Below, piece after piece: positions 26,473 to 36,419 of a stretch of 64,000 nt of DNA. The DNA comes from Methylomonas aurea. Lineage in GTDB: Bacteria > Pseudomonadota > Gammaproteobacteria > Methylococcales > Methylomonadaceae. A program made the translations under genes and the position numbers. Within the stretch, counting starts at the first letter, position 1; each line of letters starts with the position of its first letter. The stretch is taken from NCBI RefSeq assembly GCF_024505045.1, contig NZ_JANIBM010000010.1, forward strand, positions 1 through 64,000. The letters run 5' to 3'. Below the pieces are notes generated by a model. The model ran no database searches and was not told the origin of the DNA. It saw only the letters and a program-made list of their open reading frames with translations.

Positions 26473-27799
26473 ATGTCCCACGCAACGCATCGCCGTTCGA
26501 TTGTTATCTGCCGTTCGCTAGTCGCGTCGACGGCCCTGGCACTGGCCCCGGCGGCGCAGGCGGAAAACGTCGGCGCCAAGCATTATTACGACATTCCGGC
26601 CCAAGCGCTGAACCAGGCGCTGTTGCAGTTCGGCAAGCAGAGCCGGCAGCCTTTGATCTACGGCACCGACATCGCCGAGCAGCTGCGCAGCCGGGCGGTG
26701 CAGGGCGAGTATACCGACGCCGAAGCGCTGAATAGGCTGTTGGCCGATTCGCCGTTGCGGGCGCAAACCACCGGCGACGGTACCGTGACGATTCAGCCCA
26801 AGCCGCCGGAGCTGCACAACAAAACCAGCCCGGAGCTGATGCCGGCGATGACGGTGGTCGGTAAGCCGGTATATGCCTGGAATGCGCCGGACAATCCGGA
26901 TTACAACCGGCCCAAGGCGACCACGGCCACCAAAACCGATACCCCGGTGATGGAAACGCCGATCTCGATCCAAATTGTGCCGAAAGCGGTGTTGGCCGAC
27001 AAACAGACCATGACCTTGCCGGACGCGGTCAACGGCCACGTCAGCGGCGTGTTGGGCCGTACCGGCGGCGGTTACCTGTACGACATTTCGTGATCCGCGG
27101 CTTGGCCGGCTCCGATTTCGGCGATGCTTACCGCAACGGTTTGTTCAACCGCCAGGACATTTACGATATCGCCAACATCGAACAAATCGAGATTGTGAAG
27201 GGGCCGGCGGCGATGTTGTACGGCCGGATCGAGCCGGGCGGTTTGGTCAATTACGTGACCAAAAAGCCGCTGGCTACCGCGTATTACTCGTTGCAGCAGC
27301 AGTTCGGTTCCTTCGACCAATACCGCACCTTGCTCGACGCCACCGGACCGCTCGATGCCGGCAAGACCTTGTTGTACCGGCTGAACGGGTCGTATACCGA
27401 CCAGCAATCGTTTCGCGATTTCGTCGGCAACCAGCGCTTTTTCGTCACCCCCAGCTTGAGCTGGCGGCCGAACGCCCGCTTCGAAACCAACGTCGATCTG
27501 GAATACAAACACGACCAATTCAATGCCGATGACGGTATCCCGGCGATCAGCGGCCGGCCGGCGCCGATTCCGCTCAGCCGGAGCCTGAAGGACGGCTTCC
27601 ACCGCCAAACTCTGGAAAGCACCTCTTGGATGCGATGGCGGCTTACACCCAGAAAATCGGCCAGCAGTGGTTGACCGCGCAATTGAACATCAACAACCTG
27701 CTGGACAAGGAATACTACGCCAACTCGGCCGGCAGCAATCTCGGCGTGATTCCCGGCGCGCCGATCAATGTATTGGGCTCGTTGAAATACGAGTTTTAA
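26473..27799 (+). pseudogene. Broken FecA/FhuE-type TonB-dependent siderophore receptor
   Basis: The first frame (26473-27093) has a signal peptide, an STN signalling domain (~residues 40-95, YDIPAQALNQALLQFGKQS) and the start of a plug domain. It stops abruptly at a TGA. The next frame continues the plug without loss (VIRGLAGSDFGDAYRNG, IEIVKGPAAMLYG), so about one base has been lost near 27088. A second break near 27625-27635 joins mid-barrel sequence to the extreme C-terminus (INNLLDKEYYANSAG to LGSLKYEF), removing roughly 300 residues. The receptor cannot be functional as read. The STN domain implies the ancestor signalled through an anti-sigma factor, but none is encoded nearby. Confidence 0.9.
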
Positions 27800-27811
27800 A
27801 GCGGTTGGCCG

Positions 27812-29227
27812 TTACAAGCTAGCGCGCAGGTACAGTAGCGCCAGCAGCAGATACACGGCAAAGCTCAATGCCAGCAGCCAGGGCCGGCCCTTGGGCTTGG
27901 CCCATTCCGGCAAATGGGGCGGCAATAACCGGTAATTCAATAAATATAAGGCCGCCGGAAACATAATGGTGCCGGCGAAGCCGATCACGGCGCTGGTCAG
28001 GATCAACGGTCCCGGCGCATCGAGCTGCATCGTGAACGAGGTGATTACGGTCAGCAGCGCCAGAAACAGGTAATACCAGCGCCGGGCCGGCCAGCGTTGC
28101 GCCTGCGGAAACAGCGTCAACACGATATCGGCCTGGATTCGGCTGACCGCGTCGGCGGTGGCCAGCCAGGTATCGGTCAGAAACGCCGCGGCCACCACCA
28201 AAAACAGCAGCCGGCCGACTTCGCCCCAACTCACGGCAAAGAACTGGCTTTGCACGACCGCCAGTTCGTATTCCTGCGGCAGCAAGCCTTTCGGAAACAG
28301 CAGCGCATAGGCCAGCAGGCAGGTCATTAACGTGGTCAATAAATTGCCGACGATGCCGACCAGGATGTCCGCGCTCAAGAATCGGCGCCAGGATTGCCAA
28401 TTTTGCGCGCTTGGTGCGGCATCTTCCGGCAGAAAGCCGTCGCTGAGCACCGCTTCCTCGGCGCCGCCCAGACCGGTGATGCGGCCGACCAGGCCGGCCA
28501 TGCCGGCGCCTTTGTCGCGCAACCAGTACGAGTAAAACAAGATCCAGAAGCCGCCGAGGCCGGCGAAGGTGATGGCGGTCAGCAGTTTGCTGGCGTCATG
28601 GTTATCCCAGGGCCGGGGCATGTCGCCGACCGGCCCGAACAGGCCTTGGCTGAACGCCGGCAGCGCCTTCAGCACGTCGGTTTGCAAACAGGCCGACAGC
28701 AGGCCGATCACGGTGACGACGGCGACCAGCTTCATGAAACGCTCGATCAAGGTATAGACCACGCCGCTGGCCAGAATCGCCGTCACGAACACCGCAATCG
28801 AGGTGTAGCCCCAGAACAGGCTTTGGCCGCGCTGGCTCCAGCCCTCCGGCCAATGGGTCAATTCGGCCATCGCCGTGCCGCCGGCCGAGGCGAACGCGCC
28901 GAACCACAGAAACGATACCGTCATCAGCAGCCATAAAAACACGCCGAAGCTGCGGTTCAAGCGGATGAAGCCGTGAAAAATGCTTTCCCCGGTCAGTAAT
29001 GTGTAGCGGCCGATTTCCAGATTCAACGGGTATTGCAGCAAACAGGCCGGCGCCAATAACCAGAGAAAGGTCAAACCGTACTTGGCGACCATATACGGCC
29101 ACCAGATCAGTTCGCCGCTGCCCTGGGCCAGCGCCATCCACACCACGCCGGGTCCCAATGCGGCCCACCAGCCGGGGAAGTTGGGGACGTTGTGGCGGGG
29201 CAGGTCGGCGAGGGCTTTATTTTTCAT
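27812..29227 (-). CDS. Nramp-family transporter, atypical
   Basis: A 471-residue inner-membrane protein with about eleven hydrophobic helices. The beginning, GPGVVWMALAQGSGELIWWPY, aligns with helix 1 of Nramp metal transporters, but the metal-binding DPGN is replaced by QGSGE. The helix-6 Met/His motif is also not evident. It is therefore an Nramp-superfamily member whose substrate may not be Mn2+ or Fe2+. It converges on the broken receptor gene with only 12 bases between the stops and diverges from the antiporter gene. Confidence 0.75.
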   Translation of the reverse strand: MKNKALADLPRHNVPNFPGWWAALGPGVVWMALAQGSGELIWWPYMVAKYGLTFLWLLAPACLLQYPLNLEIGRYTLLTGESIFHGFIRLNRSFGVFLWLLMTVSFLWFGAFASAGGTAMAELTHWPEGWSQRGQSLFWGYTSIAVFVTAILASGVVYTLIERFMKLVAVVTVIGLLSACLQTDVLKALPAFSQGLFGPVGDMPRPWDNHDASKLLTAITFAGLGGFWILFYSYWLRDKGAGMAGLVGRITGLGGAEEAVLSDGFLPEDAAPSAQNWQSWRRFLSADILVGIVGNLLTTLMTCLLAYALLFPKGLLPQEYELAVVQSQFFAVSWGEVGRLLFLVVAAAFLTDTWLATADAVSRIQADIVLTLFPQAQRWPARRWYYLFLALLTVITSFTMQLDAPGPLILTSAVIGFAGTIMFPAALYLLNYRLLPPHLPEWAKPKGRPWLLALSFAVYLLLALLYLRASL

Positions 29228-29481
29228 CGGGCTAACGATCGGTTCGGGCTAAAACCGCCCATTTCCGCAAATTTGCCGGGATTTGGCAAATCCTCGGCAA
29301 CTGTGCTGGCCGCTCTTTACGCCTTTTTTACGTCCGGCTGCTTAGAATTCCGGGTCGTGAAAGTGCTCGCGGCCCGGTCGTTGCGGCGGCCGGCCGGCGG
29401 AAACATTAAGGCGATGGCGCCGAGCTTGGTGGAGCGTTCCGTCGATTCGGAGCGCTTGCGAATCAGCGTAAGGAGAAATTT

Positions 29482-30933
29482 GTGCAGATGATGATATCGG
29501 GCCTGCTGGGACTGGCAGCCCTGGCGCTGCCGTCACTGGCTGCCGCGGATGCCGGCTCGGCGGCGGAAAGCCTAAAACCTTTGGATTTGACCGGCCATTG
29601 GGCAGGTTACATTTCGCTTTTGGTCATGGTGGCGGCGTATATCGCGGCGATGCTGGAAGAAGTGACCGAACTGCGCAAATCCAAACCCATGCTGTTGGCG
29701 GCGGCGTTGATCTGGTTCGTCATCGTACTGGCCTACCGGGAACAGGGCCGCGACGAGCTGGCGGTCGCCGCGTTTCGTAGCAATTTGCAGACTTACATCG
29801 AGCTATTGTTGTTCATCATGGTATCGATGACCTATCTGAACGCGATGGAAGACATGCGCCTGTTCGACACGTTGAAGGTCTGGCTGGTTACCAAGCATTT
29901 GAGTTACCGGCAATTATTCTGGATTACCGGGTTTTTGGTGTTCTTCCTGTCTTGTGTCGTCAACGGCCTGACGGCCGGCCTGCTGATGGGGGCTGTGGCG
30001 GTCGCGGTCGGCAAGAGCAATCCGCGCTTCGTGTCCTTAGCGTGTATCAATATCGTAATCGCAACCAATGCCGGCGGTTCGTTCAGTCCTTTGGGCGGGA
30101 TTTCGACCTTGTTCGTCTGGCAGCACGGCATCCTCGGTTTCACCGAATTCTTCAAGTTGTTTTTACCCTGCCTGGTGAATTTCCTGGTCCCGGCGCTAGC
30201 GATGCATTTTGCGCTGCCGCGGGAGGTTCCCAGCATCGAAATGGCGGATGTCGCGCTGCCGCGCGGGGCGAAGCGCCTGCTGTTTCTGTTCGGCGTGACG
30301 ATTGCGTTGGCCGTGGTGTTCGATATGGAACTGCATTTGCCGGCCGCGGCCGGCATGATGGCGGGGTTGTCGTTGTTGCAGTTTTTTTACTATTACCTGC
30401 ACCAAACCGAAAAGGCGCAACCGTTGAGCCAGTCGGAGTTCTCGCTGTTTTTCGGCGGCGGCGATTACCGGACCGCTGCCACCCAATCGACGCGTTTCGA
30501 TATTTTCGACAAAGTCGGCCGGCTGGAATGGGACACGCTGCTGTTCTTCTACGGCGCGATGATGGGCATCGGCGGCCTGGGTTACATCGGTTATCTCGAC
30601 GCCGTCTCGCACCTGCTTTACGGCCAACTCAGCCCGACCTTAGCCAACATCGCGATCGGCCTGTGCTCGGCCTTCGTCGATAACGGCACGCTGATGTTCG
30701 CGATTCTGACCATGCACCCCGACATTACCCAAGGCCAATGGCTGCTGTTGACTTTGACCCTGGGCGTCGGCGGCAGCTTGTTGGCCATCGGTTCGGCACC
30801 GGGGATTGGCTTGTTGGGCCAGGCCAAGGGACAATATACCTTCAGCAACCACATGAAATGGTGTCCGGTGATCCTGCTCGGTTATTTCGCCAGTATCGGC
30901 GTGCATTTTCTGGTCAACGCCCATTCCTTTTGA
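29482..30933 (+). CDS. nhaD: NhaD-type sodium/proton antiporter
   Basis: A 483-residue inner-membrane antiporter of the ion-transporter superfamily, expected to expel Na+ (or Li+) in exchange for H+. About a dozen hydrophobic helices are visible. NhaD-like stretches include MLEEVTELRKSKP, TNAGGSFSPLGG and SAFVDNGTLMF. It starts at GTG 29482 just after AGGAGA; the ATG at 29488 is an alternative. It is followed 30 bases later by a sensor kinase/regulator pair that may control it. Confidence 0.88.
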   Translation: MQMMISGLLGLAALALPSLAAADAGSAAESLKPLDLTGHWAGYISLLVMVAAYIAAMLEEVTELRKSKPMLLAAALIWFVIVLAYREQGRDELAVAAFRSNLQTYIELLLFIMVSMTYLNAMEDMRLFDTLKVWLVTKHLSYRQLFWITGFLVFFLSCVVNGLTAGLLMGAVAVAVGKSNPRFVSLACINIVIATNAGGSFSPLGGISTLFVWQHGILGFTEFFKLFLPCLVNFLVPALAMHFALPREVPSIEMADVALPRGAKRLLFLFGVTIALAVVFDMELHLPAAAGMMAGLSLLQFFYYYLHQTEKAQPLSQSEFSLFFGGGDYRTAATQSTRFDIFDKVGRLEWDTLLFFYGAMMGIGGLGYIGYLDAVSHLLYGQLSPTLANIAIGLCSAFVDNGTLMFAILTMHPDITQGQWLLLTLTLGVGGSLLAIGSAPGIGLLGQAKGQYTFSNHMKWCPVILLGYFASIGVHFLVNAHSF

Positions 30934-30963
30934 CGCGGATGTCCGGCGGGAAGGGTGAGGGCG

Positions 30964-32520
30964 ATGTTAGGTAGCAGGCGGTGGCAGAGTCATGCTGGAC
31001 CGGAAGCGCGCCTGCCGGCCAGGACCCGGCGCGAGCGTTTCATCGGCTACGTTTGCGGTATCGCCGCGCCGTTCATCTGCACGTTGGCGGCTTGGCCGTT
31101 GCGGAGCATATTGGAGCCGGCCAGCATTCTGATGAGCTATATGCTCGGCGTATTCCTGGTCGCCAGCCGCTACGGCCGCGGCGCGTCGCTGACCGCCTCG
31201 CTGCTGAGCCCGCCGGTGTTCGCCTATTATTTCGCGCCGCCGATTTTCTCGTTTGCGATTTCCGATCTGGAAAACATCGTCGGTTTGGCCATCATGATCG
31301 TCGTTGCCAGTCTGACCAGCAATTTATTGGATCGGGCTCGCAGTCAAGCCGAAATTGCCCGGCAACGGGAAAACCGGGCCAACGCCTTGTACCGCTTAAG
31401 CCGGGCCTTGTCCGATGCGCAGAGCCGCGAGGCGATTGCGGCGTTGGCTGCCGAGCGGATACGGGACGAATTCGGCGCCGAAGCGGTCATCGTGCCGGCC
31501 GACGAGAACCGGCGCCTGCCGGTGGCGATTGCCGAAGTTGGGCCGGGTTTCGATGCCGAAGCGGCCCGGCAGGCGTTCGCGGCGAACTCGACTCGCCACA
31601 GCCAAGGTGCAGCCTATTATCCGTTGGCCGGATCGCAGACCGTATTCGGCGTGTTGTTGGTCAGAGCGGAGCCTTCGTCGCGCTTGGCGCATCCGGAGGC
31701 ACTGGCTTTGTTCGAAACCTTCCGCAATCTGGTCGGCCAGGCGCTGGAGCGCTTGTATCTGGCCGAACGCGCCCGCGAAGCCGGCCTGCAGGTGCAGGCC
31801 GAAGCGTTACGAAACGCCTTGCTCAGCGCTATCTCCCACGACTTGCGCACGCCGTTGACCCGGATCAGCGGTGCGGCCGGCGCATTGATCGACAATGCCG
31901 ACCGCTTATCGGCGGCCGAGCGCCAGGAGTTTTACCGGGCGGTATTCGACGAAGCGCAACGGATGGCCGAATTGACCAGCAAGATTCTGGACATGGCCCG
32001 GCTCAGCAGCGGCGAAATTACGCTGCATTGCGAATGGAACGCGCTGGAGGAAATCGTCGGCAGCGCGTTGACCCGGCTCGATAAAGCGTTGCGGGAGCGG
32101 CCGGTGCGTACCCAAATTCCGGACCGCCTGCCGTTGTTGTGGGTCGATGCCGTCTTGTTCGAGCAAGTGCTGGCCAATCTGATCGAGAATGCGATCAAAT
32201 ACACGCCGCCGGGCAGCCCGATCGATATCGGCGCGGAACTGGCGGCAGACGGTTTGCAATTGACCGTTACCGATTACGGCGCCGGGATTCCGGACGGCAT
32301 GCAGCAGAAAATCTTCGACAAATTCTACCGGCTGAGCGGCGAGACCGAACACGGTGGCGTCGGCTTGGGACTGGCATTGTGCCGTACCATCATTGCCGCC
32401 CATGGCGGCCGGATTCGGGCGACGAATGTGGCCGGTAAGGGCGCGGCGTTCATTATCGATTTGCCGTTGCGCGAGCCGCCGGCGCTGGATTGGGGCGAGA
32501 CCGTAGAGAGTGGCGGATGA
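30964..32520 (+). CDS. KdpD-like sensor histidine kinase lacking the KdpD N-terminal domain
   Basis: A 518-residue membrane kinase. Residues ~25-125 form the four-helix DUF4118 membrane domain of KdpD, followed by a GAF-like region (~140-265), the HisKA domain with phospho-acceptor His292 in SHDLRTPLTR, and an ATPase domain with N, G1 and G2 boxes (NLIENAIKY, DYGAGIP, GVGLGLAL). The ~400-residue KdpD/universal-stress N-terminal part of true KdpD is absent. It overlaps the response regulator by four bases. No kdpFABC genes are seen; the nhaD gene upstream is the nearest candidate target. Confidence 0.92.
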   Translation: MLGSRRWQSHAGPEARLPARTRRERFIGYVCGIAAPFICTLAAWPLRSILEPASILMSYMLGVFLVASRYGRGASLTASLLSPPVFAYYFAPPIFSFAISDLENIVGLAIMIVVASLTSNLLDRARSQAEIARQRENRANALYRLSRALSDAQSREAIAALAAERIRDEFGAEAVIVPADENRRLPVAIAEVGPGFDAEAARQAFAANSTRHSQGAAYYPLAGSQTVFGVLLVRAEPSSRLAHPEALALFETFRNLVGQALERLYLAERAREAGLQVQAEALRNALLSAISHDLRTPLTRISGAAGALIDNADRLSAAERQEFYRAVFDEAQRMAELTSKILDMARLSSGEITLHCEWNALEEIVGSALTRLDKALRERPVRTQIPDRLPLLWVDAVLFEQVLANLIENAIKYTPPGSPIDIGAELAADGLQLTVTDYGAGIPDGMQQKIFDKFYRLSGETEHGGVGLGLALCRTIIAAHGGRIRATNVAGKGAAFIIDLPLREPPALDWGETVESGG

Positions 32521-33215
32521 ACGATGCGGCACCGTTGATTTTACTGATAGAAGACGACAGCCAGACCCGGCGCTTTTTGAAAACCAGCTTGGCCAACCGC
32601 GGCTGGCGCATCGCCGAAGCCGATTGCGCCAAGTCCGGGCTGGCGCTGCTGAAAAGCGAGCAGCCCGATTGCGTGATCCTGGACTTGGGCTTGCCGGACA
32701 TGGATGGGATCGCCGTGGCCCGGCGCTTGCGGCAACTGTCCGATCTGCCGGTGCTGGTGTTGTCGGCCCGTAGCCAGGAGCAGAACAAGATCATGGCGCT
32801 GGACGCCGGCGCCGACGATTATCTGACCAAACCGTTCGGCAGCGGCGAATTGCATGCCCGTTTGCAGGCCTTGTTGCGCCGGGTGGCGCGCAGTATCGCG
32901 GCTAGCGAGACTTTCGAAACCGGGCAATTAAAAATCGATTTGGCGCGGCGAAAAGTGTTCATCGCCGGTAACGAAGTGCGGATTACGCCGATCGAGTTTC
33001 GCCTGCTCGGCATCCTGGTGCGTCATGCCGGCCTGGTCGTGACCCATCGGCAATTGCTCGGCGAAGTTTGGGGCGCCGAGCATATTCACGACCAGCACTA
33101 TCTGCGCATCTACATGGGCCAATTGCGGCACAAGCTGGAGGTGAATCCGGCCCGGCCGCGCTATTTGTTGACCGAAGTCGGCGTCGGCTACCGGCTGGCC
33201 GCCGACGGCAGCTGA
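32517..33215 (+). CDS. KdpE-like OmpR-family response regulator
   Basis: A 232-residue regulator with a receiver domain (acceptor Asp56 in ILDLGLPDMDG, Lys in YLTKPF) and a winged-helix DNA-binding domain (TPIEFRLLGILVRHAG to GYRL). It starts inside the kinase stop codon (ATGA), making a standard two-component pair. Similarity is to KdpE, but the genomic target here may be the cation antiporter. Confidence 0.94.
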   Translation: MNDAAPLILLIEDDSQTRRFLKTSLANRGWRIAEADCAKSGLALLKSEQPDCVILDLGLPDMDGIAVARRLRQLSDLPVLVLSARSQEQNKIMALDAGADDYLTKPFGSGELHARLQALLRRVARSIAASETFETGQLKIDLARRKVFIAGNEVRITPIEFRLLGILVRHAGLVVTHRQLLGEVWGAEHIHDQHYLRIYMGQLRHKLEVNPARPRYLLTEVGVGYRLAADGS

Positions 33216-33247
33216 AACTCGCTGCGCTTGTTGGGCTTACAACCCGC

Positions 33248-33457
33248 TCAGCCGTTGGCTTTTTGCAGCTTTTTCAGAATGCTTTTGCCGATGCGGTCGA
33301 CAAATTCTTCCGGGTTGTCGTAACCCTGTTTCTGGATGAAGTCGACCACCGTTTTGACCAATTGCTTGGTTTCGGCGATTTCCTGGTGCGAGCGGCCGCA
33401 GCCTGAGCAATGAGTACCGTCAGTGGTGCATTGGTCGACGCAAGGGCTGTATTTCAT
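33248..33457 (-). CDS. DUF1289 family small protein
   Basis: A 69-residue protein with the DUF1289 signature SPCVDQCT...HCSGCGRSHQEI, four cysteines (6, 10, 17, 20) that could bind a metal. The C-terminal half is helical and ends with KKLQKANG. Its biochemical role is not known. It converges on the response regulator gene. Confidence 0.85.
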   Translation of the reverse strand: MKYSPCVDQCTTDGTHCSGCGRSHQEIAETKQLVKTVVDFIQKQGYDNPEEFVDRIGKSILKKLQKANG

Positions 33458-33786
33458 ATCGTGTTTTCCGAAAAGTTAGGTGATTGAAGGCACGCTATTG
33501 TAAGTCTGCGCCGCCGTTTCCGGCAAAGTCGGCGTCGCGACGGATTGCTTTGCGGCCGGCGCGATTGTATGGACAAGGCGGAGATACCGCGAAAAGCGGC
33601 GGCGCGGATTGCGGCATATCGCCTATTTTGCATGTGGCATATAACATAGTTTCAGAGAATTCATAAAACATAAAATTAGAAATTTATAATATTACAAAGC
33701 CTTACAATTTGGTGCGCTTGTTGCTTAACTCAGTTCTGGCCGAACCCTGGCGTTCGCCCAGATTTCAGACTTTCGAAAGGCAAGCA
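33458..33786. other. Upstream region of the TonB receptor with an AT-rich promoter-like stretch
   Basis: No gene is seen. The stretch 33640-33700 is strikingly AT-rich against GC-rich flanks and includes TATAAT at 33685-33690, a perfect -10 match, with a weak TTCATA 19 bases upstream. It probably holds the promoter of the receptor at 33787. I found no convincing Fur or other named operator. Confidence 0.4.
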
Positions 33787-36231
33787 ATGAACAATTTCAA
33801 TTCAAATCTACCGTCGCATCTTCCGAACCAACCCGCGGCAACGTCCTCCTGCAACCGGTTGCGTTGCGATAACTGGCTCGGCACGGTATCGCTCTGTTTC
33901 GTGGCTTCGGCGTTAGCGGCGGAGACCGTGCCGGAACCGGCCGGAACCGAAACCGAAGTGGTGTTGGAAAAAGTGATCGTCACCGACAAGTTCCCCAGCG
34001 TTAAGAACCTGGGGGCATCGGAAATGGAAGCCGATATTCTGGAAAGCAAGCGCGCCGCGGTCAGCGATACCGCCAAGTTATTGGAGGATACGCCCGGCGT
34101 CAGTTTGTATGGGGCCGGCGGCGTGTCCAGTTTACCGGTGATCCACGGCCTGAACGACGATAGGGTCAAAATCGACATCAACGGCATGACCTTGACTTCG
34201 GCTTGCGCCAACCACATGAATCCGCCGCTGTCGTATATCGACCGCAGCAATATCGGCAAGATCACGATTCTGACCGGGGTGACGCCGGTGAGCCTGGGCG
34301 GCGACAGCATCGGCGGCACCATTTCGGTACAAACGCCGGAACCGGTGTTTGCCGAGCCGGGCAAGGATATTTTGCTGGACGGTTCGGTGTCGTCGTTTTA
34401 CCGCAGCAACGGCGACGCCTTCGGCGGCAGTATCGCGGCCGGCGTCGCTACTCAGAACGTCCGGCTGGACTACACCGGTTCGCATACCGAAAGCATGAAT
34501 TACAACGACGGCAACGGCCAGATCGTCAACTCCACGGCTTACGTCAACCAAAACCACTCCGCGGCGTTGTCGTTCAAATCCGACAACCATCTGGTCGTGG
34601 TCAGAGGCGGCCAGCAGCACATGCCCTACCAGTTGTTTCCGAACCAGCGCATGGACCTGACCAACAACGACAGTATCTTCGGCAACATCATGCACAAGGG
34701 CAGTTTCGATTGGGGCACGCTGGAAAGTAAGTTCTACTTCGAGTCGACCCAGCACAGCATGGACATCGGCGACGACAAGCACAACCGCTATCTCGACGGT
34801 ACGGTGTCGGGCGGCGGCTTTGCTTTTCCGAACGACAGGATGCCGATGGAAACCCGCGGCCGCAACCTGGGCTACAAGATTTTGGCGGAAATCCCCTACG
34901 GCAAGCGCGATACCTTCAGAATCGGCAACGAATACCACGCCAACAAGCTGAACGATTACTGGCCGGCGGTGCATAACGATCCCGGACCGGCCAACCCCAC
35001 GCCGAATCCCGCATACTGGATGATGGCGCCGCAGAATTACATCAATTTGAACAATGCGGAGAAGGAGCGGGTTGCCTTTTTCGGCGAATGGGAAGCGCGC
35101 TGGAACCAACAATGGAAAAGCTTGCTGGGTTTGCGCTACGAACACACCAGCACCGATACCGGTAACGTCAGCCCCTACAACCCGAATCTGCTGGGCACCA
35201 ATGGCAATTTGGCGAACAATCCCGATCCGGCAGGCGCGAAATTAGCCTTGACGGCGGCCAACGCCTTCAACGCTCGCGATAAAGGGCGGACCAACGACAC
35301 TTTCGACGTGACGGCTCTGGTGCAGTTCACGCCCAACGACATCAGCCAGTACGAATTGGGTTATGCCCGCAAGAACCGCACCCCGAATTTATACGAGCGT
35401 TACGTCTGGGGCGCGCGGAAAATGGATATGGCGATGATAGGCTGGTTCGGCGATGGCAATGGTTATGTCGGCAATATGGATTTGACCGAGGAAACCGCCC
35501 ATACCGTCAGTTTGACCGCAGCATTTCACGAGCCGCAAAACAATTTGTGGGAAGTCAACGTCACGCCGTATTTCACTTACGTCAATAACTTCATCGATGC
35601 GGATCGCTGTCTGGTCAATACCAATCCGGCTCGCGACGCCAACGGTTGCCGCACCGCGGCAACGTCGTACACGGGCGGGCCTACCATCAATAACTTGACG
35701 GTGGACAATCAGTACGTCTATTTACAATACGCTAACCACGATGCGCGGCTATGGGGTATGGACGTGTCGGGCCGCACCCGCTTGTATAAAGACCAAACGC
35801 TCGGCGAATTTGCGGCCCATACCACGATGAGTTACGTCCGCGGCGAGCGGATGGACGGCGGCAACCTGTACCACATGATGCCGTTCAATATGAAATTGAG
35901 TCTGGACCACCGCTTGAGCCGTTGGCAGAGCGCGCTGGAAATGCAGTTCGTCGACGGCAAATCCCATGTCCAGCAAATCCGTAACGAAGTTCAGACGCCG
36001 TCCTACATTCTGCTTAACGCCAGAACCGGCTACGAATGGGGCAATGTCAGGCTGGACGTCGGCTTGGACAACGTGCTAGATAAGCAATATTTCCATCCGT
36101 TGGCCGGCTCCTATCTCGGCGACCGCTACGGCATGAACCCGACCGCCGCCCCCAACGTCACGGTACCTTGGGGCCGAAACGTGCCGGGTATGGGCCGCTC
36201 GGCTTTCGTCGGCGTCACGATCAAGTATTGA
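33787..36231 (+). CDS. TonB-dependent outer-membrane receptor, OprC-like (probable copper uptake)
   Basis: An 814-residue receptor. It has a signal region to ~residue 41 (SALAAE), a TonB box-like EKVIVT, a plug domain, and a 22-strand-type barrel ending in FVGVTIKY. The plug holds C140-A-N-H-M144 (CxxxM) and the barrel H323-S-M325 (HxM). As I recall, the P. aeruginosa copper receptor OprC binds Cu through Cys143, Met147, His323 and Met325, so both motifs and their separation agree. The ATG at 33787 is chosen because it follows AAAGGCAAGCA and gives a normal signal region. The copper function is inferred; the receptor family is clear. Confidence 0.88.
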   Translation: MNNFNSNLPSHLPNQPAATSSCNRLRCDNWLGTVSLCFVASALAAETVPEPAGTETEVVLEKVIVTDKFPSVKNLGASEMEADILESKRAAVSDTAKLLEDTPGVSLYGAGGVSSLPVIHGLNDDRVKIDINGMTLTSACANHMNPPLSYIDRSNIGKITILTGVTPVSLGGDSIGGTISVQTPEPVFAEPGKDILLDGSVSSFYRSNGDAFGGSIAAGVATQNVRLDYTGSHTESMNYNDGNGQIVNSTAYVNQNHSAALSFKSDNHLVVVRGGQQHMPYQLFPNQRMDLTNNDSIFGNIMHKGSFDWGTLESKFYFESTQHSMDIGDDKHNRYLDGTVSGGGFAFPNDRMPMETRGRNLGYKILAEIPYGKRDTFRIGNEYHANKLNDYWPAVHNDPGPANPTPNPAYWMMAPQNYINLNNAEKERVAFFGEWEARWNQQWKSLLGLRYEHTSTDTGNVSPYNPNLLGTNGNLANNPDPAGAKLALTAANAFNARDKGRTNDTFDVTALVQFTPNDISQYELGYARKNRTPNLYERYVWGARKMDMAMIGWFGDGNGYVGNMDLTEETAHTVSLTAAFHEPQNNLWEVNVTPYFTYVNNFIDADRCLVNTNPARDANGCRTAATSYTGGPTINNLTVDNQYVYLQYANHDARLWGMDVSGRTRLYKDQTLGEFAAHTTMSYVRGERMDGGNLYHMMPFNMKLSLDHRLSRWQSALEMQFVDGKSHVQQIRNEVQTPSYILLNARTGYEWGNVRLDVGLDNVLDKQYFHPLAGSYLGDRYGMNPTAAPNVTVPWGRNVPGMGRSAFVGVTIKY

Positions 36232-36419
36232 TGGAGCGGCGGCCTCCGGCTGGGCTGGCGGGGATTATGCCGTTGGTTAATAGCCGTGCGTCACCCCGGC
36301 AGGGAGCGCCGGGGGCCTGTTGCTATGGACGGCGAATGCTTCATGCGTCCTTGTCACCCGGGTTCGCTTCGTCTCGGCGATCCCTAGCGCAAAGTCGACG
36401 CAACGGTATTGCGCGGGGC

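Noticed and set aside
33709-33786. Longer N-terminus for the TonB receptor
   Set aside because: It would add 26 residues before the normal signal region and overlaps the likely promoter.
36294-36314. GC hairpin CCCCGGC / GCCGGGG between the receptor and cysZ
   Set aside because: It may lie near a terminator for the convergent genes but lacks a T-run on either strand; too weak to call.
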